64,000 nt of DNA from the NCBI GenBank assembly GCA_003170415.1, contig PMZJ01000026.1, positions 124,001 through 188,000 on the forward strand, read 5' to 3'. Origin of the DNA: Phycisphaerales bacterium (GTDB lineage: Bacteria > Planctomycetota > Phycisphaerae > Sedimentisphaerales > Anaerobacaceae). Below, piece by piece: positions 50,450-58,679 of the stretch. The position numbers and the translations under genes are program-made. Within the stretch, counting starts at the first letter, position 1; each line of letters starts with the position of its first letter. The notes under the pieces were generated by a model, which was given only the letters and a program-made list of their open reading frames with translations, made no database searches and was not told the origin of the DNA.

Positions 50450-51961
50450 CTAAACTATCGGTTTCAACAATGGGAACAGCACTACGTCTCTGATGCTCGT
50501 CGCGCCCGTCAATATCATTACAAGCCGGTCTATTCCTATCCCAAGTCCCCCCGCTGGCGGCATCCCGTACTTCAACGCCGTCACAAAATCATGGTCCATC
50601 GTCGCCATCGTCTCTTTTTGTCCCCGAAGCTGCTGACGGAAGTTCTCCTCCTGCACCGCCGGGTCATTCAATTCTGTATAGGCGTTTGCCAGTTCCATCC
50701 CGGCGATATACATCTCGAATCGTTCCGCAATCTCCGGCTGTCCCTTCTTTCGCTTCGTTAAGGGACACAACGCCGCCGGATAATCAATTACAAACGTCGG
50801 ATTATTCAAATGCTCCTCAACCGTCTGTTCAAAAACCTCGTTAATTACCACCGCGTCGTCCATATTCTTATGCTCAATCTTCAGCGACTCCGCTTTTTTG
50901 CGAATACTCCCTATATCCGTTATCTCGCACCCTGCGTATTCTTTCAAAAGCTCCGCGTATTTCGCCCGCCTCCAGGGCCGTGCAAAATCAACGCTCTTTT
51001 CGCCGAAATGCGTTTTGCTGTCCTTGCAGTATTTCTCCACCAGAAGACAAATCAACTCTTCCGTCAAATCCATCATAACATTGTAGTCGGCATACGCCTG
51101 GTACAATTCCAGCATCGTAAATTCCGGGTTATGCCGCGTGCTCAGCCCCTCGTTGCGGAAGTTGCGGTTTATCTCGAAAACCTTCTCCATACCGCCCACA
51201 AGCAATCGCTTCAAAAACAGCTCCGGCGCAATCCTCAAAAATAAATCCATATCAAGCGAATTATGATGCGTGATAAATGGCTTCGCCGCTGCCCCGCCTG
51301 CTATCGTCTGCATCATCGGCGTCTCAACTTCCATAAACCCGCGGCCCGTCAAATACTCCCGCACCGTCCGCAGAATCGCGCTTCGCTTCCTGAATAATTC
51401 CATCACTTCCGGGTTCGCCCAAAGGTCAACGTATCGCTGCCTGTATCGCAAATCTATATCCGCAAGCCCGTGCCATTTCTCCGGCGGCTGCATCAGCGAT
51501 TTGCTCAAAAGAACAACCTCGTCCGCCCATATCGTTATCTCGCCCGTCTTCGTCTTACCCAAGCCGCCCGATGCCCCGATTATATCCCCAAGCTCAAGCA
51601 GCTTCACAAAACTCCACTTCGATTCCAGCAAGCTCTTGCTCAAGCCAACCTGTATCGTCCCTGAACTGTCTCTCAATGTAATAAATATCAGCTTGCCGAT
51701 ATCTCGCAGTAAAATTATCCTCCCCGCGCATTTTGCTCTTTGTTGTTCGTCCTCTGTCTTCTGTCCTCCGTCTTCTGTCTTCTGGTCTCTGTATCGCGTC
51801 TTTATCTCTGCCGCCGGCTCTGCCCCCTCATACCGCCCGCCGTATGGGTCTATACCCATTTCTTTTATGGCATTCAACTTCCCCTCGCGGGCCTGTTCAA
51901 TAAATGCATGTCCGCCGGAATGCGTTCGTTGTTTGTTATTCTGTTTTCCGTCTTCTGTCAT
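50450..51961 (-). CDS. lysS: Lysyl-tRNA synthetase, class II
   Basis: The 503-residue enzyme charges tRNA-Lys. Class II motifs are clear: FRNEGLSTRHNPEFTMLELY (motif 2) and GLGIGIDRLVMILTGATSIR (motif 3), and the OB-fold anticodon domain is at the N-terminus (LRDIGKLIFITLRDSSGTIQ). Two dispersed-repeat pieces lie in frame: MTEDGKQNNKQ at the start and RDQKTEDGGQKTEDEQQR between residues 55 and 75, where relatives have ordinary sequence. The start codon itself is inside the repeat. Its ORF begins 35 bases after the S41 protease stop. Confidence 0.93.
   Translation of the reverse strand: MTEDGKQNNKQRTHSGGHAFIEQAREGKLNAIKEMGIDPYGGRYEGAEPAAEIKTRYRDQKTEDGGQKTEDEQQRAKCAGRIILLRDIGKLIFITLRDSSGTIQVGLSKSLLESKWSFVKLLELGDIIGASGGLGKTKTGEITIWADEVVLLSKSLMQPPEKWHGLADIDLRYRQRYVDLWANPEVMELFRKRSAILRTVREYLTGRGFMEVETPMMQTIAGGAAAKPFITHHNSLDMDLFLRIAPELFLKRLLVGGMEKVFEINRNFRNEGLSTRHNPEFTMLELYQAYADYNVMMDLTEELICLLVEKYCKDSKTHFGEKSVDFARPWRRAKYAELLKEYAGCEITDIGSIRKKAESLKIEHKNMDDAVVINEVFEQTVEEHLNNPTFVIDYPAALCPLTKRKKGQPEIAERFEMYIAGMELANAYTELNDPAVQEENFRQQLRGQKETMATMDHDFVTALKYGMPPAGGLGIGIDRLVMILTGATSIRDVVLFPLLKPIV
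51736..51790. repeat. Dispersed purine-rich repeat inside lysS, copy C
   Basis: On the minus strand this is a run of CAGAAGAC/GGAGGACAGAAGAC words, coding QKTEDGGQKTED in LysS. It matches copy A (15386-15470) and copy B (51940-52006). Confidence 0.7.
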
Positions 51962-52006
51962 CTGTCCTCTGTCTTCTGTTTTTTACTTTTACCTTTTTAC
52001 TTTTTG
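51940..52006. repeat. Dispersed purine-rich repeat over protease stop and lysS start, copy B
   Basis: On the minus strand it is AAAAAGTAAAAAGGTAAAAGT, then ACAGAAGACAGAGGACAGATG and GACAGAAGACGG. It shares the first 21 bases with copy A. The TAA of the S41 protease gene and the ATG of lysS both lie within it. Confidence 0.8.
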
Positions 52007-54468
52007 CTTATATCCGCCTGTTCTCTTATCAGCTTGCTCTTTATCACTAATATCCCCGTCTCTAACTGCGGGTCAACCTCGACGGTCTGGGCAATCGTGT
52101 GTTTCTTCAAAGGCGAATTGGCGTCGTCGTGCCCGGCGTTCACAAGAACGTCGTTGTCTCGCTGCAGCTCGAACATCTTGCGAAACTCATCACTTCGCAG
52201 CGACACCGCAACGTCCGGCCCAATGCCCCAGTCATTTTTGTTTTCTTTCTTCGCTTCGTCCTGGCTCTTTATCTTCTGACCCGAAGGCAGATACCAGTTT
52301 GCCATCGTGTATTTCAACTGCGAACCCTCGCCCGGATACGTCGATATCCCCTGCACAACACCTTTGCCGTGTGTCCGCTCCCCTACTAATGTCGCCCGCT
52401 TGTGCGACGGGTCATTAAGGGCGCCCGCGACTATCTCCGATGCGCTTGCCGAGCCGGCGTTAATCAGCACAACCATCGGGTAGTTCGGATGTGTCCCCCT
52501 CCTGTGCGCCGTCGCGTATGATGGTATCCCGAACCGCGACCGCGTTATAACTATCAGCCCGTCATCTAAAAATTCGTCCGTCACGTCAACCGCGCTGTCG
52601 AAGAAACCGCCGGGATTAAACCGCAAATCCAGAATCAAGCCGCGCATCCCAGATGCCTCCAGCGACTTCAACGCCGCCTCTGTATCCGCCGCAGTCGTCT
52701 CCGCAAAACTCGTCAGCTGAATGTACCCTATCTTGTCCTGCTCATCAACCATCCGCAGCCATTTGCCTTCGCCCGTCCTCTGCAATCCCCTAAGCGTAGG
52801 AACCACAATCTTGGCGCGAGTCAGCGTTATGTCATGCGTCTGTTTTTTGCCGTTGCTGCGAATTGTCAGCGTAACCTTCGTCCCCGCCGGACCTTTTATA
52901 CGGCTTACCGCGCACGAAAGCGGCACATCTTTCGTAGGCATACCATCAACTTTTTCTATCACGTCTCCAACGTCAATGTCCGAGTTGTACGCTGGGGTAT
53001 CAGGCAGTAAGCTCCCAACCGTAAGCTGTCCGCTTTGCCTCGATATTTCTATGCCTATCCCCGTAAACTCATTTGTCATCTGCTGTTCAAATTCCGAAAC
53101 ATCTCTCGGCCAGACCAGAATCGTATAAGGGTCAAGCGTCAAAAACGATGCCTCTGAAAACTGAGCGATTACAACCCCCTCAGGCATCCTGGCGGTTGTC
53201 AGGTTTAACTCCAAAACTTTCTCGAATGCCGATATAAAGCTGTCTTTGCTCCCACCCTCGGGCCAGTTATTTACTTCATCTTCCAGCGAAGCCATCGCCA
53301 AACCAAACGCCGCTATCGCGTTGGCATCCGGCTTGAAATCCTTGAAACTTTCCCCCAGCATCGCCACCCGGCTATTCGGTTCGGTTTTGCCCTCTTCAAT
53401 AACGTTGGTGTCGCTTTCAGTGCCGGGCAGGCACACATGATAATAGCCGCAGAGTGCGCCAAGTGCCTCTTCAATAATATCAGTACCGCCTTCAGGGCTG
53501 GGTATTAGCGTTCCGGACGGGGCAGCCGATGCTGTCCCGCCGACATTCGCGTCCCGCACCGACGTCAGCGTCCCTACCACGTCCGCAAGCAATCTGCATC
53601 GCTGAATCCCCTTCGACGCCATTTCGCGGTAGTCAATCTTGCTTATGTAACGAAAACTCAGCTCGTCAACCGCCCGAACAAATATCCGCCTCTTTACGCT
53701 CTCCATCCGCTGCTTGCCCGTCTCGCAGGGACTATCCTGAAACGAACCCGCTATCTCCGCCTTGGTTATCAGCTGCTCCGCGTAATCTGAGTACGTCTTG
53801 TTGTTCGGCTCAAGAGCGGCAAGCCAGCTGTAACACACCATATACGCGTCAAGCCACTTGCCCTTCAGTTCATACGCCGCCGCGTCCGCCTTGGCCCTTA
53901 CAATCGCGTCCAGCAAACACGGCTCATTCAATAACTTCTGCTTCTGCTGCTCATCCGCGAATTCCATCGTCCGAACTACCGCAGCTAATATCGCAGTAGG
54001 CCCGTTCGGCTCATTTGAGTCGTTGGCGTCGTTGCTGTCCGTGCCTTTTCTCCCGACCCCGCGGGGCGAAATCAGCCGTTCAAACTTCGCCATTTCCTCA
54101 TTGTATGCAACCTCTCGCTGCGCCTGCCGGCTCTTCTGCATCTGCTGCCACTGAGCCACTATATCATTCAACTCTTCGACCGGCTTCCACCCCCTTTGAA
54201 CGCCGCCCGACGCCTCTATTACCTTGCCCGCCTCGTCAAACTTGCCCTTATCAATCAGCCCACAGGCCAGATCAACAACACCACGTTCGCTGTTGAAGTC
54301 AGTCGCCGTGGACGCAATATCGCACGGCTCCCCAACTTCCGCCGCCCGATTAATCTCCAGGCCATACGGCGCAGCCCACAAACATATCGCCGCCGCGCAA
54401 AATCCAATTATTATCATCGCGGGCCATAAAGCCCGCGACCTCATCCAAAACCCGCGATTACTCTGCAT
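51997..54468 (-). CDS. S41 family C-terminal processing protease with long N-terminal region
   Basis: The 823-residue protein has a signal or membrane anchor (about 11-32) and a long helical region (to about 430), partly like TPR. A PDZ domain (about 480-560: GIEISRQSGQLTVGSLLPDT) and the peptidase domain (about 590-770) follow. Catalytic Ser lies in AGSASASEIVAGAL and Lys in GERTHGKGVVQGIS; GLILDLRFNPGGF is the typical strand. Such proteases cut the C-termini of exported proteins in the periplasm. It is much longer than CtpA (about 400 residues). The gene precedes lysS, joined by a repeat. Confidence 0.88.
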   Translation of the reverse strand: MQSNRGFWMRSRALWPAMIIIGFCAAAICLWAAPYGLEINRAAEVGEPCDIASTATDFNSERGVVDLACGLIDKGKFDEAGKVIEASGGVQRGWKPVEELNDIVAQWQQMQKSRQAQREVAYNEEMAKFERLISPRGVGRKGTDSNDANDSNEPNGPTAILAAVVRTMEFADEQQKQKLLNEPCLLDAIVRAKADAAAYELKGKWLDAYMVCYSWLAALEPNNKTYSDYAEQLITKAEIAGSFQDSPCETGKQRMESVKRRIFVRAVDELSFRYISKIDYREMASKGIQRCRLLADVVGTLTSVRDANVGGTASAAPSGTLIPSPEGGTDIIEEALGALCGYYHVCLPGTESDTNVIEEGKTEPNSRVAMLGESFKDFKPDANAIAAFGLAMASLEDEVNNWPEGGSKDSFISAFEKVLELNLTTARMPEGVVIAQFSEASFLTLDPYTILVWPRDVSEFEQQMTNEFTGIGIEISRQSGQLTVGSLLPDTPAYNSDIDVGDVIEKVDGMPTKDVPLSCAVSRIKGPAGTKVTLTIRSNGKKQTHDITLTRAKIVVPTLRGLQRTGEGKWLRMVDEQDKIGYIQLTSFAETTAADTEAALKSLEASGMRGLILDLRFNPGGFFDSAVDVTDEFLDDGLIVITRSRFGIPSYATAHRRGTHPNYPMVVLINAGSASASEIVAGALNDPSHKRATLVGERTHGKGVVQGISTYPGEGSQLKYTMANWYLPSGQKIKSQDEAKKENKNDWGIGPDVAVSLRSDEFRKMFELQRDNDVLVNAGHDDANSPLKKHTIAQTVEVDPQLETGILVIKSKLIREQADISKK

Positions 54469-54555
54469 TCTTCACTCTTTCAGTAGTTAAAATGGGCGTC
54501 CTGACTTCTGCCGATGAATCAACAGATGCCCATCTTAATAATCAATCATAAATTT

Positions 54556-54627
54556 ATGGTGAGCTTGTTCATCCTAAGCTTGCCTGCCCTCGAATGTCGT
54601 TATCGGGGGTCGAAGGAGTCGAACCAT
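54556..54627. repeat. Dispersed repeat, ATGGTGAGC...GTCGAACCAT
   Basis: Starts ATGGTGAGCTTGTTC and ends GGAGTCGAACCAT, with ATGGT and ACCAT as inverted ends. It lies between the protease and aldolase genes. Fragments of the same words are in frame in the TPR, murJ and LolC-like genes. Confidence 0.7.
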
Positions 54628-54645
54628 CATAAATTGAAAAATGCC

Positions 54646-55590
54646 TTACAGACACTCGCCCGCCTTGCCCGCGCATCCCAGCACGTGCAGCTTGTGCTTT
54701 ACCATCGCCTTTATTGCGTCTCTGGCCGGTCCTAAATACTTCCGTGGGTCAAACTCGCTCGGCTTCTCCGCGAATACCTGCCGAATCTTGGCCGTCATCG
54801 CCATTCGCAAATCCGTATCTATATTAACTTTACAGACCGCGAGTTTGGAGGCCTCGGTTATCGCGGCTTCGGGGACGCCCATTGCGTTCGGCATCTTGCC
54901 GCCGTATTTGTTAATCAGGTCAACGAATTCCTTCAAAACCGTGCTCGACCCGTGCATAACTAACGGGAAACCCGGCAGCAATTTCTGAATCTCTTTTATA
55001 CGGTCAATCGCCAGCTTCGGCACGGTCTTAAACTTGTATGCCCCGTGGCTGGTTCCTACCGCGACCGCTAATGAATCAACGCCGGTCTTTCCGACGAATT
55101 CCACCACCTGCCTGGGGTCTGTCAGGTGCTTTTCGACATCGTCAACGCCGCCGACGTGCTCCTCGATGCCGCCAAGTTGCCCAAGTTCCGCCTCAACCAC
55201 GACCCCGTGTTTGTGTGCGTATTCTACTACTTCCTTTGTCATCCTGATGTTCTCTTCAAAAGGGAACTTCGAGGCGTCTATCATCACCGACGTAAACCCG
55301 TCATCGACGAACTGCTTGCAGCACTCGAAGTTATCGCCGTGGTCAAGGTGCGTCGCGATTGGAATATCCGGGTTTTCCTTCACCGCCACGTTCATTATTG
55401 CGGTCAAATAGCTGTTGCTCGCGTATTCGCGGGCGCCCTTAGAGACCTGCAGAATCAGCGGGGCCTTCTCCTCGGCTACCGCCTCTATGATACCCTGCGT
55501 GATTTCCATATTGTTGACGTTGAACGCCCCAACCGCGTAGCCGTGCTTATAGGCCATCTCAAACATCTTTTTCGTTGTTACCAATGGCAT
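54646..55590 (-). CDS. fba: Class II fructose-bisphosphate aldolase
   Basis: The 314-residue enzyme begins MPLVTTKKMFEMAYKHGY, with AVGAFNVNNMEI, the Zn ligands in THLDHGDNFE and VVEAELGQLGG, and AVAVGTSHGAYKF; VMHGSSTVLKEF closes the active site. It splits fructose 1,6-bisphosphate in glycolysis and gluconeogenesis. The length and motifs fit the Zn-dependent Fba of the tagatose/Fba group. The start is ATG 55590 behind AAGGAG. It is divergent from the Lol-like operon, with a structured element in between. Confidence 0.92.
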   Translation of the reverse strand: MPLVTTKKMFEMAYKHGYAVGAFNVNNMEITQGIIEAVAEEKAPLILQVSKGAREYASNSYLTAIMNVAVKENPDIPIATHLDHGDNFECCKQFVDDGFTSVMIDASKFPFEENIRMTKEVVEYAHKHGVVVEAELGQLGGIEEHVGGVDDVEKHLTDPRQVVEFVGKTGVDSLAVAVGTSHGAYKFKTVPKLAIDRIKEIQKLLPGFPLVMHGSSTVLKEFVDLINKYGGKMPNAMGVPEAAITEASKLAVCKVNIDTDLRMAMTAKIRQVFAEKPSEFDPRKYLGPARDAIKAMVKHKLHVLGCAGKAGECL

Positions 55591-55703
55591 AAAAATCTCC
55601 TTAGTTTTTAATTTTTAGTTCTTAGTTTTGAGTTTGGTAGTATAACGCCGAGCGACGCTAATTTCAAACCAATTTGTAAGCCTAAGAGGAGGAAGATTTT
55701 TTG

Positions 55704-55830
55704 TTTTAACCATTCCCGCAAGGGACGCCTCCCGAAAGGGATGGCCAAGCCCATTTCGGCGGGATTTGGCCACAAACCCCGGCAAGCTATAGGACGGTAG
55801 CGTCTTAGCGGCGGAAAATTATGGTTAAAA
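55704..55830. ncRNA. Candidate multi-helix structured RNA or palindromic element
   Basis: TTTTAACCAT (55704-55713) pairs with ATGGTTAAAA (55821-55830) as a closing stem. Inside lie TCCC-GCAA-GGGA (55714-55725) and TCCC-GAAA-GGGA (55730-55741), two hairpins with GNRA loops. A stem TGGCCAA/TTGGCCA follows (55742-55748, 55766-55772). The last hairpin is GCTA...TAGC enclosing GACG/CGTC (55786-55809). No known riboswitch matched by eye. It lies 136 bases before the Lol-like operon and could be its leader, an sRNA or a mobile repeat. The rest of 55591-55966 shows nothing else. Confidence 0.55.
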
Positions 55831-55966
55831 TTCTCTGTGCTCTATGAGCCATCAGCGGCTAAAATAAAGAGGTTGTTTGTTCCCGGCCTGCCCCGCGTAG
55901 TCCATTAGGGACGAAGCAGGGTGGCAAAAAAAGCTATGTGGCGAAGATAAATCGAATGGGCAAGGG

Positions 55967-57319
55967 ATGCTGAAGATATTTTTGTGGCTGCGATACCTTA
56001 GGAAGAGGAGGATGGTGTTGCTGAGTATCGCGGCGGTTGCGCTTTCGACGGCGCTGCTGATAGTAGTAGCCAGCTTATTCAACGGGTTTATAAACGCATT
56101 CGAGCAGAGTGCGGTTGACGGTATGGGCGATATTGTTTTGTCGCCTGGGAAGAATTTTGCGGGGTACGCGGAGCTTGAGAAGCGATTAGAGGGGATTAAA
56201 TCGGTAGAGGCGGCGACGGCGACGTTGTCTGCGCAGGGGCTTTTGCATTTAGGCAGGGGCAACGTTCGGGCGGTTGAGATTTGGGGTATTGAGCCGGCAA
56301 AATTCGGGAAGGTGACGGCGTTTGATAAGTCGCTGCTGAGGGGAAAAAAGACCCCAGATACAAGACCCCAGACACAAGACCACCAAATTGAGGGTTATGT
56401 GGGAATAGGGGTATTGGCGGAACCGAATGAACAGACCGATGAGTATGACGTCAACGGTGCGGAAAGAATGATTGGACAACAGTTCGTAATTACGACTGGC
56501 TCGACTTCGCTCACCACAGGTGGTTCGACGACTGAAGAAAAGAACGAAGGGCAACAGTTCAAGAGGAAGACCATACAGTTTACGATGGCGGACGCTGTAT
56601 TTACGGGGATTTATTATTTTGACAGCCGATTAGTGTATTTGCCAATAGAGCAGTTGAGCAGGACGATTTATCCGGGTTCACAGGAGCCGGTCGCGGGACG
56701 TATTCAGATTAAACTTCGCAAGGGCGCTGACGCGGAGGTTGCGATAGCGGAGATTCGCGGCGTGTGGAAGGTTTTCGCGTCGGAGAAACTCGGCTGGGAG
56801 GATTATGATATTAGAACAGCGGCGATAGAGACGTCGAGGCAGATGCAGAGCCGGTTTGTGGCGGAGATTCGCAAGCAGATGGGGGTTTTGCTTTTGATAT
56901 TCGGGGTGGTGAGCTTGAGCGCGGTGCTATTGATATTCTGCATATTTTATATGATTGTGGAGACACGCCGGAAGGATATCGCGATAATGAAAAGCTGCGG
57001 GGCCGACAGCGGGTCTATCGCATTGATATTTGTCGGATTTGGCGCGTTTGTGGGCATACTTGGGACGCTGTTAGGGACCGCGGCCGGGTACATAGTTACA
57101 AAGAACATCAACGAGGTTGAGGGCTGGATAAGGGTCGCGTTCGGTTTGAAGCTGTGGAAGGCAAGCGTTTATATGTTCAGCAGGATACCGAGTGAGGTCT
57201 ATTGGCAGGCGGTATGGTGGATAGTTTTGTCGGCGATATTGGGAGCGGCGATTGGCGCGGTTATACCTGCGTTGTCGGCGGCGCTGACGCGGCCGGTCAA
57301 AGTTCTCAGGTACGAATAG
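55967..57319 (+). CDS. ABC transporter permease, LolC/E- or MacB-like
   Basis: The 450-residue protein begins with a helix (MVLLSIAAVALSTALLIVVA), has a large periplasmic domain, and then three helices with the FtsX-type pattern (VLLLIFGVVSLSAVLLIFCI; ETRRKDIAIMKSCGA; VGILGTLLGTAAGYIV). Such permeases act with a LolD-type ATPase to release lipoproteins or expel substrates. Two odd segments lie in frame: KKTPDTRPQTQDHQIEG and TTGSTSLTTGGSTTEEKN, both from repeat DNA (56343-56388, 56498-56530). The start at ATG 55967 is followed by the second permease after four bases. Confidence 0.83.
   Translation: MLKIFLWLRYLRKRRMVLLSIAAVALSTALLIVVASLFNGFINAFEQSAVDGMGDIVLSPGKNFAGYAELEKRLEGIKSVEAATATLSAQGLLHLGRGNVRAVEIWGIEPAKFGKVTAFDKSLLRGKKTPDTRPQTQDHQIEGYVGIGVLAEPNEQTDEYDVNGAERMIGQQFVITTGSTSLTTGGSTTEEKNEGQQFKRKTIQFTMADAVFTGIYYFDSRLVYLPIEQLSRTIYPGSQEPVAGRIQIKLRKGADAEVAIAEIRGVWKVFASEKLGWEDYDIRTAAIETSRQMQSRFVAEIRKQMGVLLLIFGVVSLSAVLLIFCIFYMIVETRRKDIAIMKSCGADSGSIALIFVGFGAFVGILGTLLGTAAGYIVTKNINEVEGWIRVAFGLKLWKASVYMFSRIPSEVYWQAVWWIVLSAILGAAIGAVIPALSAALTRPVKVLRYE
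56498..56530. repeat. Dispersed repeat inside the LolC-like gene
   Basis: GGCTCGACTTCGCTCACCAC followed by AGGTGGTTCGACG is translated as GSTSLTTGGST. It matches the family seen at 12041, 12445 and 54556. Confidence 0.6.
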
Positions 57320-57323
57320 GAAT

Positions 57324-58679
57324 TTGGAATTGTATAAACTGATATTGGCATTTCGTTATCTTTATCGCAGGCGAATTAGTTATCTTGCGCTTGCGGCAGT
57401 TGCGCTATGCGTGTTCATCGTTGTGGTAGTTATGACCGTGATGGACGGGCTGGTTGGGGATTTCAAGGAGAAGAACCATAATTTCACGGGCGACTGCGTT
57501 GTGGGGACTGAATCGCTTGTCGGGTTTACGTATTACGAGGACTTTGCGAGGATTGCGGAGAAAGCAAATTACGTTGAGGCGGTGACGCCTGTGATTAAGA
57601 GTTATGCCCTTGTTGGCTTGGAGGGTTCGGGGCGGAATATCGGTGTGGAATTGATGGGTGTTGAGGCGGCGAGCTACAGCAGGGTAACGGGTTTCGGGCG
57701 GACGCTGTATTATCATAAAGGCGACGCATCGAAGGCGTTTAATATAAAAAGCGACGCGAATCTTCCCGGTTTTGTAATCGGTGCGGACCTGTGGAGTATG
57801 CGAGATGAAAAAGGCGAGTATTATCATGCCCCAAACCCTGATGCGACGGCGTTGTCTGCAACTTGCTTTCCGCTGACGGCGAAAGGCGCACTGGCCAAGG
57901 CGGGGACGGACGTGGTGAATACGAAGACGTTTTATTTCAGCGATTGTTCGCAAAGCGGGCTGGCGAGGGTGGATGGGTCGATTATTTATCTGCCTTTTAC
58001 AGAGGCGCAGGCGCTTTGCGGGATGACTGAGCCGGTGGCGAGGGCATCGTGGATTCATATCAAGTTCAAGCAGGGGACAAACATCGAAGAAGGATGCCGG
58101 CGGGTTCGCCAGATGTGGGAGAAGTTTTACGATGAGCATAAAGGGAAGGATAATGCGGAGTTGCTTTCGCAGGTGAGCGTGCGGAGCTGGAAGGAGCACA
58201 GGCGAGAAAGCATCGCGGGGATGGAGAAGGAACAGGCGATGCTGATGATGATGTTCGGGCTGGTGGGGCTGACGACGGTGTTTATTGTTTACGTGGTCTT
58301 CTATATGATTATCAGTCACAAGACCAAGGACATTGGCATACTCAAGAGCATAGGGGCATCGTGCGGCGACGTGATTGTTTTGTTTTTGGGTTTCGCGGCG
58401 GGACTCGGTATTGCTGGTTCGGCAGTCGGTGTCGCAGGCGGGATACTGTTTTTGCGAAATATAAACAGGATAGAGGGCTGGTTGTTTGAACGGTTCGGTT
58501 TTCAGTTGTGGGACCGGACGATTTACGCGATAGGCGAGATACCGCATCGATTAGATTTGACGATGTTGGCGGTGGTTACGGGTTGCGCTATTTTGGCGTG
58601 TTTGGCGGGCGCGGCATTGCCGAGCGTGAGCGCGGCGAGGGCCAGGCCGGCGGATGTTTTACAGGTGAGCCAGTTATGA
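57324..58679 (+). CDS. ABC transporter permease, second LolC/E-like subunit
   Basis: This 451-residue protein is a paralogue of the preceding permease, with ISYLALAAVALCVFIVVVVM at the N-terminus. At the C-terminus it has AMLMMMFGLVGLTTVFIVYV, SHKTKDIGILKSIGAS, GIAGSAVGVAGGILFL. It begins at TTG or ATG near 57324 (MELYKLILAFRYLYRRR); the annotated frame starts with TTG. Together with the 58676 ATPase it forms a complete system. No Gly-rich insert like that in the first permease is present. The stop overlaps the ATPase start (ATGA). Confidence 0.83.
   Translation: MELYKLILAFRYLYRRRISYLALAAVALCVFIVVVVMTVMDGLVGDFKEKNHNFTGDCVVGTESLVGFTYYEDFARIAEKANYVEAVTPVIKSYALVGLEGSGRNIGVELMGVEAASYSRVTGFGRTLYYHKGDASKAFNIKSDANLPGFVIGADLWSMRDEKGEYYHAPNPDATALSATCFPLTAKGALAKAGTDVVNTKTFYFSDCSQSGLARVDGSIIYLPFTEAQALCGMTEPVARASWIHIKFKQGTNIEEGCRRVRQMWEKFYDEHKGKDNAELLSQVSVRSWKEHRRESIAGMEKEQAMLMMMFGLVGLTTVFIVYVVFYMIISHKTKDIGILKSIGASCGDVIVLFLGFAAGLGIAGSAVGVAGGILFLRNINRIEGWLFERFGFQLWDRTIYAIGEIPHRLDLTMLAVVTGCAILACLAGAALPSVSAARARPADVLQVSQL

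Noticed and set aside
51270-52418. 382-residue plus-strand frame over lysS and the S41 gene
   Set aside because: It crosses two well-supported genes on the other strand and consists of Ser/Pro/Cys-rich low-complexity sequence.
55704-55830. Cobalamin or cyclic-di-GMP riboswitch
   Set aside because: The conserved core words of those classes are absent although the region is highly paired.
57405-58547. 380-residue minus-strand frame
   Set aside because: Antisense to the second LolC-like permease; Arg/His/Pro-rich without domains.
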